The notes under the pieces were generated by a model. It had not been told where the DNA came from. It saw nothing but the letters and a program-made list of their open reading frames with translations, and did no database searches. This document shows positions 1 to 7,213 of a DNA stretch of 11,915 bases, piece by piece (the first letter of the stretch is position 1; each line of letters opens with the position of its first letter). The position numbers and the translations under genes are program-made. The stretch comes from Clostridia bacterium (GTDB lineage Bacteria > Bacillota > Clostridia > UBA1381), in the NCBI GenBank assembly GCA_017420825.1, contig JAFQNU010000126.1, positions 1 to 11,915 on the forward strand. Direction: 5' to 3'.

Positions 1-2
1 AA

Positions 3-75
3 CGCAAGTATAAATATTCGCAAAAACCACATAATACGCAAATATAACTTTAATTTTATATTTGACAATCCGCAA
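3..75 (+). repeat. Four CGCAA motifs at near-regular spacing
   Basis: The motif CGCAA begins at 3, 19, 37 and 71. The steps are 16, 18 and 34 bases, close to one, one and two times 17. The last two copies extend to CGCAAATA. The region cannot be followed to the left of the window. It could be part of an operator or iteron group, or chance in AT-rich DNA. Four short copies are weak evidence. Confidence 0.25.
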
Positions 76-241
76 ATAAAAGATTATTTCTTTGTACCAG
101 TCAAGAAAAGTAGACACAAAAAATATTTCTCCAAACCTTCTAAACAACTTTTATCTCACTTTATAACATTTCGCTCTCAATAAGATAACCTATCATCTAT
201 GCTTCCTCCAAAGGGCTCATACTTCGCCCTATTCCTGCAAG

Positions 242-331
242 GTACGTCGGGATGGGTTTGTTTGTTTCCACTGTTTGAAAAATTCATTGTCAAAAATGTC
301 ATCAAAAACATTTTTCCCCATCCCTCCGTAC
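242..331. repeat. MITE-like inverted-repeat unit of 90 bp
   Basis: The two ends are 15-base inverted repeats: GTACGTCGGGATGGG at 242-256, and at 317-331 the reverse complement of GTACGGAGGGATGGG, a 13/15 match. Inside lies a second hairpin with 7-bp arms (292-298 and 309-315). A partly similar block lies at about 400-478. It shares the order AAGGT..., GATGG..., TTGAAAAATT...AT..GTC.AAAATG and ATTTTTCCC..CCC with gaps, as if it were a decayed second copy. No transposase is present. A non-autonomous mobile element or a dispersed palindromic repeat is an inference. Confidence 0.45.
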
Positions 332-421
332 TACTGGATTTTTTTGTTGACTTTTATTTTTTTCATCTCTTGAAACCCGCTCTATGACTGAGTTTTTAAG
401 GTGCCGATGGTGTGTAACTTT

Positions 422-461
422 TCATTTTGGAGCACTCTTGAAAAATTATAGTCCAAAATGA
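422..461. repeat. Inverted repeat, 10-bp arms, 20-base loop
   Basis: TCATTTTGGA at 422-431 pairs perfectly with TCCAAAATGA at 452-461. On the plus strand the hairpin is followed within a few bases by a short T run (462-466), so it could act as a weak terminator. It lies inside the block that resembles the 242-331 repeat unit and is more likely part of that repeat family. Confidence 0.4.
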
Positions 462-506
462 TTTTTCCCACCCCATCAAAGCCGTTACCTCTCTTCTTGA
501 TCATTG

Positions 507-620
507 TTATTTTAACAGTTCAAATACATCTTTTGTGACATATTCTGAACATCCAAATAAAATTTCTCCGAGTAGTTTAATAGCATCACTTTTCCTTCTG
601 AAATAAGTTTTTTGAGTCAA
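507..620 (-). CDS. Possible 37-residue hypothetical protein
   Basis: A TTG start at 620 lies 6 bases after AAAGG within AAAGAAAGG. An ATG two codons upstream is too close to that site to be the start. The product would be a small basic peptide starting with T-Q-K-T-Y-F-R-R-K and ending in D-V-F-E-L-L-K, with a plausible amphipathic helical middle. It starts just after the terminator at 640-667, and no promoter is visible. I do not recognise it. It may be a real small protein, or a fragment left in the decayed repeat region. Confidence 0.25.
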   Translation of the reverse strand: MTQKTYFRRKSDAIKLLGEILFGCSEYVTKDVFELLK

Positions 621-639
621 TATCATCCTTTCTTTGGGT

Positions 640-667
640 AAAAAAATAAACGCCCGAAAGCGTTTAT
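640..667 (-). terminator. Rho-independent terminator of the cwlD-like remnant
   Basis: Read on the minus strand, ATAAACGC, a 6-base loop TTTCGG and GCGTTTAT form an 8-bp stem followed by an uninterrupted T run. It lies about 33 bases past the stop codon of the minus-strand remnant at 700-882, where its terminator would be expected. It has no T run on the plus side, so it acts on minus-strand transcripts only. Confidence 0.85.
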
Positions 668-699
668 AAGCACATAAAAGCTGATTATACCTTATTTTT

Positions 700-882
700 C
701 TAAATTAAAGCATAAGCTAAGTCCTGGTGTCCTGCGTCCACAACAACTATCAACTCTCCGCTAGCAGAGTTTGAAAATACCTGACCAAGCGGAGAAAGCT
801 GAAGGGTTAACCCCGCAGCAATTCCGGCAATTGCAAATATGAATGTCCACAACAACTCTTTTCTGCTCCTTACTATTATCAA
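700..882 (-). pseudogene. cwlD: Truncated CwlD-type N-acetylmuramoyl-L-alanine amidase remnant
   Basis: The 60-codon frame has a short basic N-terminus (V-R-S-R-K), one hydrophobic segment at about residues 11-29, then an extracytoplasmic stretch reaching L-I-V-V-V-D-A-G-H at residues 44-52. This is the start layout of CwlD, the membrane-anchored Amidase_3 enzyme that helps make muramic-delta-lactam in spore cortex. In the family DAGH is followed by G-G and about 150 more residues carrying the other zinc ligands and the catalytic Glu. Here it is followed by Q-D-L-A-Y-A-L-I and a stop, so no active enzyme is possible. I chose the TTG start at 882 because AGAGGTGAT sits just upstream; the GTG at 891 lies inside that ribosome site. 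The last residues resemble the end of some amidase domains, which would fit an internal deletion, but this is speculation. A short membrane peptide still expressed for another role is the alternative. Confidence 0.6.
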
Positions 883-1103
883 AATAATCACCTCTGATTA
901 TATAAATATGTGACTATTTTAAATAATAAAACCTGTATATTCTCTTTTAAAACTTATTAGTTTGCCTGTCATTCATATGTTTAACATATCAGTTGATTTT
1001 GTAAACATTAGAAAGTGGCTCTGCTTTATCGTTGTTGGTCTGCACAAATATGTTCCAAATTTCCAAATTACCATAAAGCAATTACAAAACCTTACATTTA
1101 GTA

Positions 1104-1132
1104 TTGAAATGTACCTTAATATATTGTATAAT
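1104..1132 (+). promoter_or_regulatory. Sigma-A promoter of comM
   Basis: TTGAAA at 1104-1109 and a perfect TATAAT at 1127-1132 are separated by exactly 17 bases. Transcription would start near 1139, about 28 bases before the comM start codon at 1167. The ribosome site AGAGGA precedes that ATG at a normal distance. The rest of the gap 883-1103 shows nothing that I can support. Confidence 0.8.
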
Positions 1133-1166
1133 ATAATTAAATATAACAAATGAAGAGGATTTAAAA

Positions 1167-2702
1167 ATGAATTTAGCCAAGATAAAATCTGCAGGACTTA
1201 ATGGTCTTGATGGGTATATTGTTGACGTACAAACCGATATTGCGAATGGTCTGCCTGCATTTGAAATTGTAGGTCTACCTGACGCTGCAATCAAGGAATC
1301 AAAAGAAAGAGTTCGTTCTGCAATAAAGAATGTGGGAGCCTCATTTCCATCTAAGCGAATAATAATAAATCTTGCACCTGCATCATGTAAAAAGGTTGGT
1401 GCAATTTATGATTTACCAATAGCGGTGTCTATTTTATGTGCTTCATCACAAATACGAATTGAAAACGCACACGATTATGCCTTTATAGGTGAGTTATCAC
1501 TTGACGGTTCTGTGAATTCTGTAAACGGAGTTCTTCCAATGGTAATTTCACTCTATAAAAATGGCATAAAAAAGATTTTTGTTCCCAAAGCGAATGCTGC
1601 GGAGGCGGCAGTAATTGACCAATGTGAAATCTATCCTGTTGAAAGTATTACAGATATTTTGAAAATATTTACCTGTCTTACAAAACCTGAGCCATATAAG
1701 ATAAATATTTCTGATGTTCTTTCTGCATCATCTGACTATCTGCTTGATTTTTGTGACGTAAAGGGACAGGAAAGTGTAAAGCGTGCCATTGAGGTTGCGG
1801 CAGCAGGAAACCACAACATTCTTTTAATCGGCTCACCCGGAACAGGAAAAACAATGCTTGCGCAGCGAATAAGTTCAATTCTTCCTGACCTTTCATTTGA
1901 CGAAGCGCTTGAAGTAACAAAAATTCACTCCATTGCCGGTCAACTGCCACAGGGCACACCCCTTATCACTACCCGTCCTTTCAGAAATCCTCACCACACA
2001 ATTTCCAATGCAGGGCTCTCAGGCGGCGGAACTATTCCTCACCCCGGCGAACTATCACTTGCACACAATGGTGTCTTATTCCTCGATGAACTTCCCGAAT
2101 TCAGACGGGATGTACTTGAAGTAATGCGACAGCCGTTAGAGGACGGTATTGTGACAATATCAAGAGTAAATGCCACTCTTTCATACCCGTGTAACCTCAT
2201 GCTTGTTGCATCAATGAATCCATGTAAATGCGGATATTTAGGCGATACTACCCGAAACTGTAGCTGTACCGAAAGTGAGGTTAACAGATACAGAAGCCGT
2301 ATTTCAGGTCCATTGCTTGACCGTATTGACATACAAGTTCAGGTTGAAAATGTTAATTATGATGATTTAAGCTCGGTTAAAATGGGTGAAAGCTCTAAAA
2401 CAATTAAAGAAAGAGTAAACAGAGCAAGAGCAATTCAGCTTGAGCGATATAAGGACTTTAAAATATACTCCAACTCACAGCTTGATGCAGGACTTTTGCA
2501 GCAATTCTGTCCGCTTGGCGAGAAGGAAAATGCAATCCTACGCTCTGCTTTTGACAATCTTGGCTTGAGTGCAAGAGCACATTCAAGAATTTTAAAGGTT
2601 GCAAGAACTATTGCAGACCTCGACGGAAGTGAACAAATTGGTGCACCACATCTTGCGGAGGCAATTCAATACCGAAATCTTGACAGGAAATTTTTTAATT
2701 AA
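1167..2702 (+). CDS. comM: ComM/YifB family magnesium-chelatase-like AAA+ ATPase
   Basis: At 511 residues this is full length for the YifB/ComM family. The N-terminal part (residues about 1-190) is the ribosomal-S5-fold ChlI domain. The AAA+ core has Walker A G-S-P-G-T-G-K-T at 222-229 and Walker B V-L-F-L-D-E at 303-308. It is followed by a cysteine group, C353-K-C355-G and C365-S-C367, typical of the family and probably metal binding. The C-terminal Mg_chelatase_C domain ends near residue 505. In Gram-negative bacteria ComM is a hexameric helicase that promotes branch migration during natural transformation. The role in Clostridia is less certain. It is monocistronic with its own sigma-A promoter and is convergent with the ger operon. 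The two stop codons are only 12 bases apart, and there is no strong terminator between them. Confidence 0.95.
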   Translation: MNLAKIKSAGLNGLDGYIVDVQTDIANGLPAFEIVGLPDAAIKESKERVRSAIKNVGASFPSKRIIINLAPASCKKVGAIYDLPIAVSILCASSQIRIENAHDYAFIGELSLDGSVNSVNGVLPMVISLYKNGIKKIFVPKANAAEAAVIDQCEIYPVESITDILKIFTCLTKPEPYKINISDVLSASSDYLLDFCDVKGQESVKRAIEVAAAGNHNILLIGSPGTGKTMLAQRISSILPDLSFDEALEVTKIHSIAGQLPQGTPLITTRPFRNPHHTISNAGLSGGGTIPHPGELSLAHNGVLFLDELPEFRRDVLEVMRQPLEDGIVTISRVNATLSYPCNLMLVASMNPCKCGYLGDTTRNCSCTESEVNRYRSRISGPLLDRIDIQVQVENVNYDDLSSVKMGESSKTIKERVNRARAIQLERYKDFKIYSNSQLDAGLLQQFCPLGEKENAILRSAFDNLGLSARAHSRILKVARTIADLDGSEQIGAPHLAEAIQYRNLDRKFFN

Positions 2703-2714
2703 TATGATTGTAAT

Positions 2715-2873
2715 TTATATTACAAAAATTACCGATACGGCGGCAAGCAGTGCTAATACCAGCACCGCTATGCCGCCCGATATATTCTTACTTCTTATTG
2801 TCCATATTCCGTAGCTCACTGTCCTTATGATACATATTGCCGCAAGTACAACAATTATTGCATTTATTAACAT
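2715..2873 (-). CDS. Small two-helix membrane protein, germinant receptor D-like subunit
   Basis: This 52-residue protein starts one base after the gerC stop codon. GGAGGG in the last gerC codons is its ribosome site, so it is very probably translated with the operon. It is almost entirely hydrophobic. Helix 1 is at about residues 3-18 and helix 2 at about 34-52, joined by a short basic loop containing T-I-R-S-K-N. Some Bacillus ger operons carry a fourth 'D' gene encoding a small two-helix membrane protein that modulates receptor function. Size, topology and position fit that class, but such short sequences show little identity, so the assignment rests on context. It is not related to the lipoprotein GerD. 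Its stop codon lies in a weak TTGTAAT/ATTACAA hairpin (2708-2725). Confidence 0.75.
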   Translation of the reverse strand: MLINAIIVVLAAICIIRTVSYGIWTIRSKNISGGIAVLVLALLAAVSVIFVI

Positions 2874-2874
2874 T

Positions 2875-4299
2875 CTATTTTCCCTCCGTTTTCTTTGATA
2901 TCAGTCCTGTCCTTCTTATATTAAATTCTACATCAATATCAAATTCTGCCGTATTGTATTTATCGTTCCACCCAAACTCATAGAATGATTTATCGGTAAG
3001 AAATACTCTCTTTGCATAATTTCCATAGCCTATTATATCCGAATTAAACTCTTCCTGTGTCTTTTTTAAAAATTTCATTAATGCGTCTTTAATATATTTT
3101 TCCGATTCCTCTTCAAAGGACAATATATCCTCCTCTATCACCGAATCCTGTGGTGTTGATATAAAATCACCCTCCATGTATATTCTTGTCCGCACTATTA
3201 TTTTTTCATCCTCAATATCCACATCAGTACGTGGTCTTTCTTTTTGTTCAAGCCTGATTGTAATTACTCCGTCAGGCACTTTTGATGATGACATAACTGC
3301 ATATCCCTCGTTGAATTTTCCACACAAAATATTGTATATCTCAGCCTCAATTCCTGTTATTTGACCAATCATTTTATCCTTTTTAAAAACAGCACCGCCT
3401 ATTGTCTCACCCGCATTTTGCTTTTTTATATCAAGGTTTCCTGCGATATACTCCTTCATACGATACTCAAAGCCTTCATCATTTTCAGGAATATTCTTTT
3501 CCTTTTGCGAGCTTTCCATGCCCGATGCTTCACTTCCGCCTGATTGACCGCCGCCTTGAGTTGATGAGTCCTGTCCCATTGTACTCATATCACCGCCGGA
3601 ACCGCTTTGACCTGACCCCGAACTACCGCCCGATGCGCCTTCTCCGCCTCCCGACTCGCCCTGTTTTTGTCCTTCCTCTTTTTGTGTCCCCTCTGACGCA
3701 CCAACTAATGGCAATACATTTTGCTTTAAATTGTTTTTAAAATTAAAATATATTTCCTGTGCATCATTTACAGGAATATATGATGTATAATCACTCTCCA
3801 ATATGAGTTGATAATACTTAACAGGATTTATCTCTATTGACGGTTTTACGGCTTTTAAATAATCATATGCCTTTCCGTTTGCAACACATATATAAACACT
3901 CGGTCTTATATCACTGCTTCTTCCGATTGAATCTATCATGGGAGTTATGCTTTCCTTACATAAATCATCAGACAAAACAATAACCTTTGTATGCGATAAG
4001 GTAAACTTCTTACTAACTACATGATTAGCAAGATTTATTGCTGTATAGAGCGAAGGTGCATCAACATTTACTATTCCTGTTGTTTCCTCACCGCTTGCTC
4101 CTTCTTCTCCTCCTCCGCCTGTTATCTTTGATGGACGTGCAAACTGGATAGTAAAATTATACGCATTTTGTGTGTCCCCTTTATCCACACCAACCGCAAC
4201 TATATATGCAATCTCATCAGGCTCTTTATAATCATAACACCCTGTCAGTTGAATTAAAAGCGATAACAGCAGAATAATTTTTACTGCCTTTTTCTTCAT
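2875..4299 (-). CDS. gerC: Ger(x)C family spore germination lipoprotein
   Basis: This is the C subunit of a GerA-type nutrient germinant receptor, a lipoprotein on the outer face of the spore inner membrane. The signal peptide is M-K-K-K followed by a hydrophobic stretch and the lipobox L-T-G-C, with the lipidated Cys at residue 21. The sequence then runs Y-D-Y-K-E-P-D-E-I-A-Y-I-V-A-V-G-V-D-K, the usual GerC opening. The C-terminal domain, from about residue 285 on, contains the typical A-V-F-K-K-D-K-M-I-G and E-F-N-S-D-I-I-G-Y-G stretches. The protein has 474 residues against roughly 370-400 for most GerC proteins. The excess is a Gly/Ser/Gln/Glu-rich low-complexity insert at about residues 200-270, with a shorter G-G-G-G-E-E-G tract near residue 63. 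GGGAGAG at the end of gerB is its ribosome site, and the gap to gerB is 12 bases. Confidence 0.95.
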   Translation of the reverse strand: MKKKAVKIILLLSLLIQLTGCYDYKEPDEIAYIVAVGVDKGDTQNAYNFTIQFARPSKITGGGGEEGASGEETTGIVNVDAPSLYTAINLANHVVSKKFTLSHTKVIVLSDDLCKESITPMIDSIGRSSDIRPSVYICVANGKAYDYLKAVKPSIEINPVKYYQLILESDYTSYIPVNDAQEIYFNFKNNLKQNVLPLVGASEGTQKEEGQKQGESGGGEGASGGSSGSGQSGSGGDMSTMGQDSSTQGGGQSGGSEASGMESSQKEKNIPENDEGFEYRMKEYIAGNLDIKKQNAGETIGGAVFKKDKMIGQITGIEAEIYNILCGKFNEGYAVMSSSKVPDGVITIRLEQKERPRTDVDIEDEKIIVRTRIYMEGDFISTPQDSVIEEDILSFEEESEKYIKDALMKFLKKTQEEFNSDIIGYGNYAKRVFLTDKSFYEFGWNDKYNTAEFDIDVEFNIRRTGLISKKTEGK

Positions 4300-4311
4300 G
4301 TTATTCTCTCC

Positions 4312-5403
4312 CTAAACATTTTTATGTCCCTTTATTCTGTACAGCACCGCAAGACCAACCGGAAGCAAAATACAAAACGGAATTGATATGCGGTATAGTA
4401 TTGTTCCCGAACGGAGCAGGTCAACGATAGACGACGGAATAAAGGATATGCATGATATTATTATAACAAATGGAATTATTAATTCCTTGGTATATTTCAG
4501 ATTAAAAACACTTTTAAAAATGTAGCAGATTACATATAAATACACCCCTGCATACAGCATCATTGCTATCGACCATATAAATTCAAAGAAGGCATCAAGA
4601 CGTTGAAAAAACTCACCTATTCTGATTAAGCGTGTCATCTGGTAAACAGGGAATATAAATTCCTGTGCTACAGGATTAGCATATATCATATTGTAGAAAA
4701 AAACCAATACACATGACACAACGGCACTAATTATAACTGCATATCCTCCCCCTTTTTTCACCTCATTAAAGCTCTTGCAAAAGGGAATTAAAACAAACAG
4801 CACCAAAATATCGGAAAATATTGAAAGTCCTTCCAGTCCCGACAGCAATATATTATATGTCCCCTTTCCGAATAAAGGTGCAATATTTACTATATTCATA
4901 TAGGGTGTCAGCATAATCAATAATATAACCAGTATTATTCCTGCAAAGGGGATATATATCGAATGTATTCTTGATAGAGAAAATATTCCTGCAAATGCTG
5001 CTACGGCAATTGCAGCAGCAAGCATAGTTGTTATTACCTCCATTGGAGTAAGAGGTAAAAGCGTATTCTTTACCGATTCAGGAAACGACCTCATAGTAAC
5101 AGTTACATTTGCTGTAAATATTATAATTAAAATAAGTCCGACAATTATTTTTAGCGGCTTCTTTCCTACCTCCTCCGATATATCAAGTATGCTTTTCATT
5201 CCTGCTTTTTCATATACCCTTATTGTAATAAAATATGCCGCAACAGCTAACAGGGACACATAAATAGTTTGTATCCATGCCGCATTTCCTGCATTGATTA
5301 CAATATTTCTTGGGTATGTGAAAAACAATTTCACTGTCATAAGGTTTACAAGAATACAACAAAGCTCCTTTTTATTAATCATAAATTTACTTTTCAATTT
5401 CAT
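4312..5403 (-). CDS. gerB: GerB family spore germination permease-like protein
   Basis: This is the B subunit of the germinant receptor, a polytopic protein of the APC-like Spore_permease family and the proposed site of small-molecule germinant binding. About ten hydrophobic segments run through the protein from residue 15 to residue 355. The conserved family stretch F-P-V-Y-Q-M-T-R-L-I-R-I-G-E-F-F-Q-R-L-D lies near residues 250-270. Of two adjacent ATG codons at 5406 and 5403, I prefer the second (363 residues), because AAAGG is 5 bases upstream of it and only 2 bases from the first. It lies 29 bases after gerA and 12 bases before gerC in the same operon. Its specific germinant cannot be read from the sequence. 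Confidence 0.95.
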   Translation of the reverse strand: MKLKSKFMINKKELCCILVNLMTVKLFFTYPRNIVINAGNAAWIQTIYVSLLAVAAYFITIRVYEKAGMKSILDISEEVGKKPLKIIVGLILIIIFTANVTVTMRSFPESVKNTLLPLTPMEVITTMLAAAIAVAAFAGIFSLSRIHSIYIPFAGIILVILLIMLTPYMNIVNIAPLFGKGTYNILLSGLEGLSIFSDILVLFVLIPFCKSFNEVKKGGGYAVIISAVVSCVLVFFYNMIYANPVAQEFIFPVYQMTRLIRIGEFFQRLDAFFEFIWSIAMMLYAGVYLYVICYIFKSVFNLKYTKELIIPFVIIISCISFIPSSIVDLLRSGTILYRISIPFCILLPVGLAVLYRIKGHKNV

Positions 5404-5432
5404 CATATCCTTTATATTGTTTAGTGTCCCTT

Positions 5433-7055
5433 TTATTTCTTTTTATTTATTTTCCATTTTCTGCTTATTTTTGGTTGGTTATCTATATCTTTATCGGACA
5501 AAAAGTCGGGACGTTTTTCATTTTTCCAAATTGGTGATACAAATAATGAATGTCCGATATTTCCCTTTTTATCTGACGCAATAGGAGACAGAAAAGGGAC
5601 ACCAAAGCTCTTTTGTGCTCCCAATAATACAGCATATAAAAATACTCCGAGCGCAATACCATAAAACCCTGAAAAACCTGCAAGAATAATAAAAATAAAC
5701 CTTATCATTCTATAACTCCACCCAAGTGAATAGTCACTTGTAGCAAACGAACCTATTCCTGTTATTGCTATAATTATAATCATTAGCGGACTTACAATTT
5801 TCGCACTTACAGCCGCTTGACCGAGTATTAAACCTCCTACAATACCCAATGTTGAGCCAATTGGGCTTGGCATTCTTATTCCCGCCTCACGAATTAATTC
5901 AAATGAAAAATTCATTATTAAAAGCTCTATAACACTTGGAAATGGTACGTTTTCTCTTGCCGCACTTATTGAATATGCGAGATATGTTGGTATCATTTCC
6001 TGATGATACAGAGTTATTGCGAGATAAAATGCCGGCAGAAGAAGTGTTATAAACATTGCAAGAAGTCTTAAAACTCTTGTCATGTTAGCATACGGATAGC
6101 GGAGATATGCATCAGATGCTGAATGCATGAGTTCAAATGCATTTGTGGGAAATATTAATGCTTTTGGACTACCGTTTATAATTAATGCCACACGTCCCTC
6201 TGACAATGCCCTTGCAACCCTGTCAGGACGCTCCGTTCCGAGTATCTGACTTGTTATCATATATGTTTTTTCTTCCAATAACAATGATATTTCTTCAATT
6301 GCGAATACATAATCTGTTGTTATTGCATTTATCCTGTTTCTGACCTCGTCAACAAGCTCACTGTTTGCAATATCGGAGATATACATAATGACTCCCCTTG
6401 TTTTGCTGACCTTTCCGACTACCGTACCCTCACATATAAGCTTTTCTGTTTTTAATATCTTTCTTACCAATGCTGAATTATTTCTAAGCATTTCAGAGAA
6501 TGCTTCCTTAGGACCATACAGTGATTGTTCCATTTCAGGCTTTTCTATCGGTCTGTGTCCCCAGTTCCTTACATCAAGAGAAAATGCGGCATCAATTCCA
6601 TCTACAAATAATGCACAGCTACCAAAATTGACATCGTCTATAACATTTTCAAACTTATCCTGGTAGGTTGCCTGGTCATGAGCAATTACCTTTTCAAGAA
6701 TTTCATTTTTATCTGCACGCTCCGATATTTGCGGTATTTCAAGGAGTGGCTTTATTATTGCAAGGTCAACTATATCACTTCCGACCATTCCGTCAAAAAA
6801 TATCAAAAAAGCCTTTGTGTCTTTAAAAAGCTTTAGTTTTCTTATAACAAAATCGTTATTTTGCGGATAAGAAAATCTTTTTTCTATATATTTAAGGTTT
6901 TCATCATAAGTTTTAAAAACCTTTTCAGGCTTTTCAACCTTTTCTGCCCGTACATCATACTCTATATTGCTTTGACTTTTTTCAAGAACAAACTCGTTAC
7001 TTGATTTCGGAATACTAAATACGCACAGCCTTTTTATAGCATCAAACAATTTCAT
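5433..7055 (-). CDS. gerA: GerA family spore germination protein, receptor A subunit
   Basis: This 540-residue protein is the first gene of the operon. A hydrophilic N-terminal region of about 310 residues includes the family stretch S-D-I-V-D-L-A-I-I-K-P-L-L. It is followed by the membrane domain with about five or six helices (about residues 325-490). The strongly conserved stretch P-F-P-S-V-I-E-L-L-I-M-N-F-S-F-E-L-I-R-E at about 370-390 and the following R-M-P-S-P-I-G-S-T-L-G-I-V-G-G identify the family. GerA-type A subunits oligomerise in the spore inner membrane and behave as nutrient-gated ion channels. The C-terminus is a basic tail. The ribosome site is weak (AAGAAAG about 10 bases upstream). 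Expression is expected in the forespore from the sigma-G-like promoter at 7090-7119. Confidence 0.96.
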   Translation of the reverse strand: MKLFDAIKRLCVFSIPKSSNEFVLEKSQSNIEYDVRAEKVEKPEKVFKTYDENLKYIEKRFSYPQNNDFVIRKLKLFKDTKAFLIFFDGMVGSDIVDLAIIKPLLEIPQISERADKNEILEKVIAHDQATYQDKFENVIDDVNFGSCALFVDGIDAAFSLDVRNWGHRPIEKPEMEQSLYGPKEAFSEMLRNNSALVRKILKTEKLICEGTVVGKVSKTRGVIMYISDIANSELVDEVRNRINAITTDYVFAIEEISLLLEEKTYMITSQILGTERPDRVARALSEGRVALIINGSPKALIFPTNAFELMHSASDAYLRYPYANMTRVLRLLAMFITLLLPAFYLAITLYHQEMIPTYLAYSISAARENVPFPSVIELLIMNFSFELIREAGIRMPSPIGSTLGIVGGLILGQAAVSAKIVSPLMIIIIAITGIGSFATSDYSLGWSYRMIRFIFIILAGFSGFYGIALGVFLYAVLLGAQKSFGVPFLSPIASDKKGNIGHSLFVSPIWKNEKRPDFLSDKDIDNQPKISRKWKINKKK

Positions 7056-7089
7056 TTAATCAATTCTTTCTTAAATTTCTATTTTGTCT

Positions 7090-7119
7090 TATTATTTACA
7101 TAATTTTCTCCATTATTCA
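7090..7119 (-). promoter_or_regulatory. Sigma-G-like promoter of the ger operon
   Basis: On the minus strand, TGAATA (7119-7114) matches the forespore sigma-G -35 consensus. After a 17-base spacer, AATAATA (7096-7090) matches the -10 consensus CATAMTA at six of seven positions. Transcription would start about 28 bases upstream of the gerA ATG at 7055. ger operons in Bacillus are sigma-G dependent, so both family knowledge and sequence support the call. The first base of the -35 element is also the edge of the parS1 palindrome. Confidence 0.65.
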
Positions 7120-7135
7120 TGTTTCACGTGAAACA
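7120..7135. promoter_or_regulatory. parS: parS site 1
   Basis: TGTTTCACGTGAAACA is a perfect 16-base palindrome identical to the canonical bacterial parS centromere site bound by ParB/Spo0J. With one flanking base on each side the palindrome is 18 bp (7119-7136). It sits in the divergent region between gerA and parA, about 150 bases upstream of parA. parB, the gene for its binding protein, is in the same window. Confidence 0.97.
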
Positions 7136-7197
7136 TTTTGAACTAATTATTTTAATAATTCATTTTCATATATATAAATTGTACAAAAATTTAAAAA

Positions 7198-7213
7198 TGT
7201 TTCACGTGAAACA
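7198..7213. promoter_or_regulatory. parS: parS site 2
   Basis: This is a second copy of TGTTTCACGTGAAACA, 78 bases from the first and identical in its core. Its flanks extend the dyad to 22 bp (7195-7216). It ends against the probable -35 element of parA, so ParB bound here could also influence parAB transcription; that is an inference. Confidence 0.97.

Larger units (their letters stand above)
1..640. other. Gene-poor left flank with repeats and tiny reading frames
   Basis: I see no recognisable gene here. The stretch is AT-rich except for a more GC-rich patch at about 200-260. It contains an inverted repeat with 9-bp arms (39-47 and 56-64), four CGCAA motifs at the left edge, a MITE-like inverted-repeat unit (242-331) and a second hairpin (422-461). 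Several very short minus-strand frames exist: 620-507 (37 codons), 504-382 (40 codons), 321-229 (30 codons) and 311-177 (44 codons, preceded by GGAGGG 10 bases upstream). A further minus frame runs from about 150 off the left edge of the window. Two of these frames are different readings of the same repeat DNA, which argues that they are chance or decayed. The likeliest reading is a graveyard of small mobile or repetitive DNA. Confidence 0.5.

Noticed and set aside
199..387. 62-residue plus-strand frame in the left flank
   Set aside because: It runs straight through the inverted-repeat unit and has no ribosome site. Its hydrophobic run is produced by T-rich repeat DNA.
962..1153. 63-residue plus-strand frame upstream of comM
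   Set aside because: It has no ribosome site and overlaps the sigma-A promoter of comM.
2708..2725. TTGTAAT/ATTACAA hairpin between comM and the small ger gene as a two-way terminator
   Set aside because: Its stem is AT-only and not followed by a T run on either strand, so it is too weak to call as a terminator.
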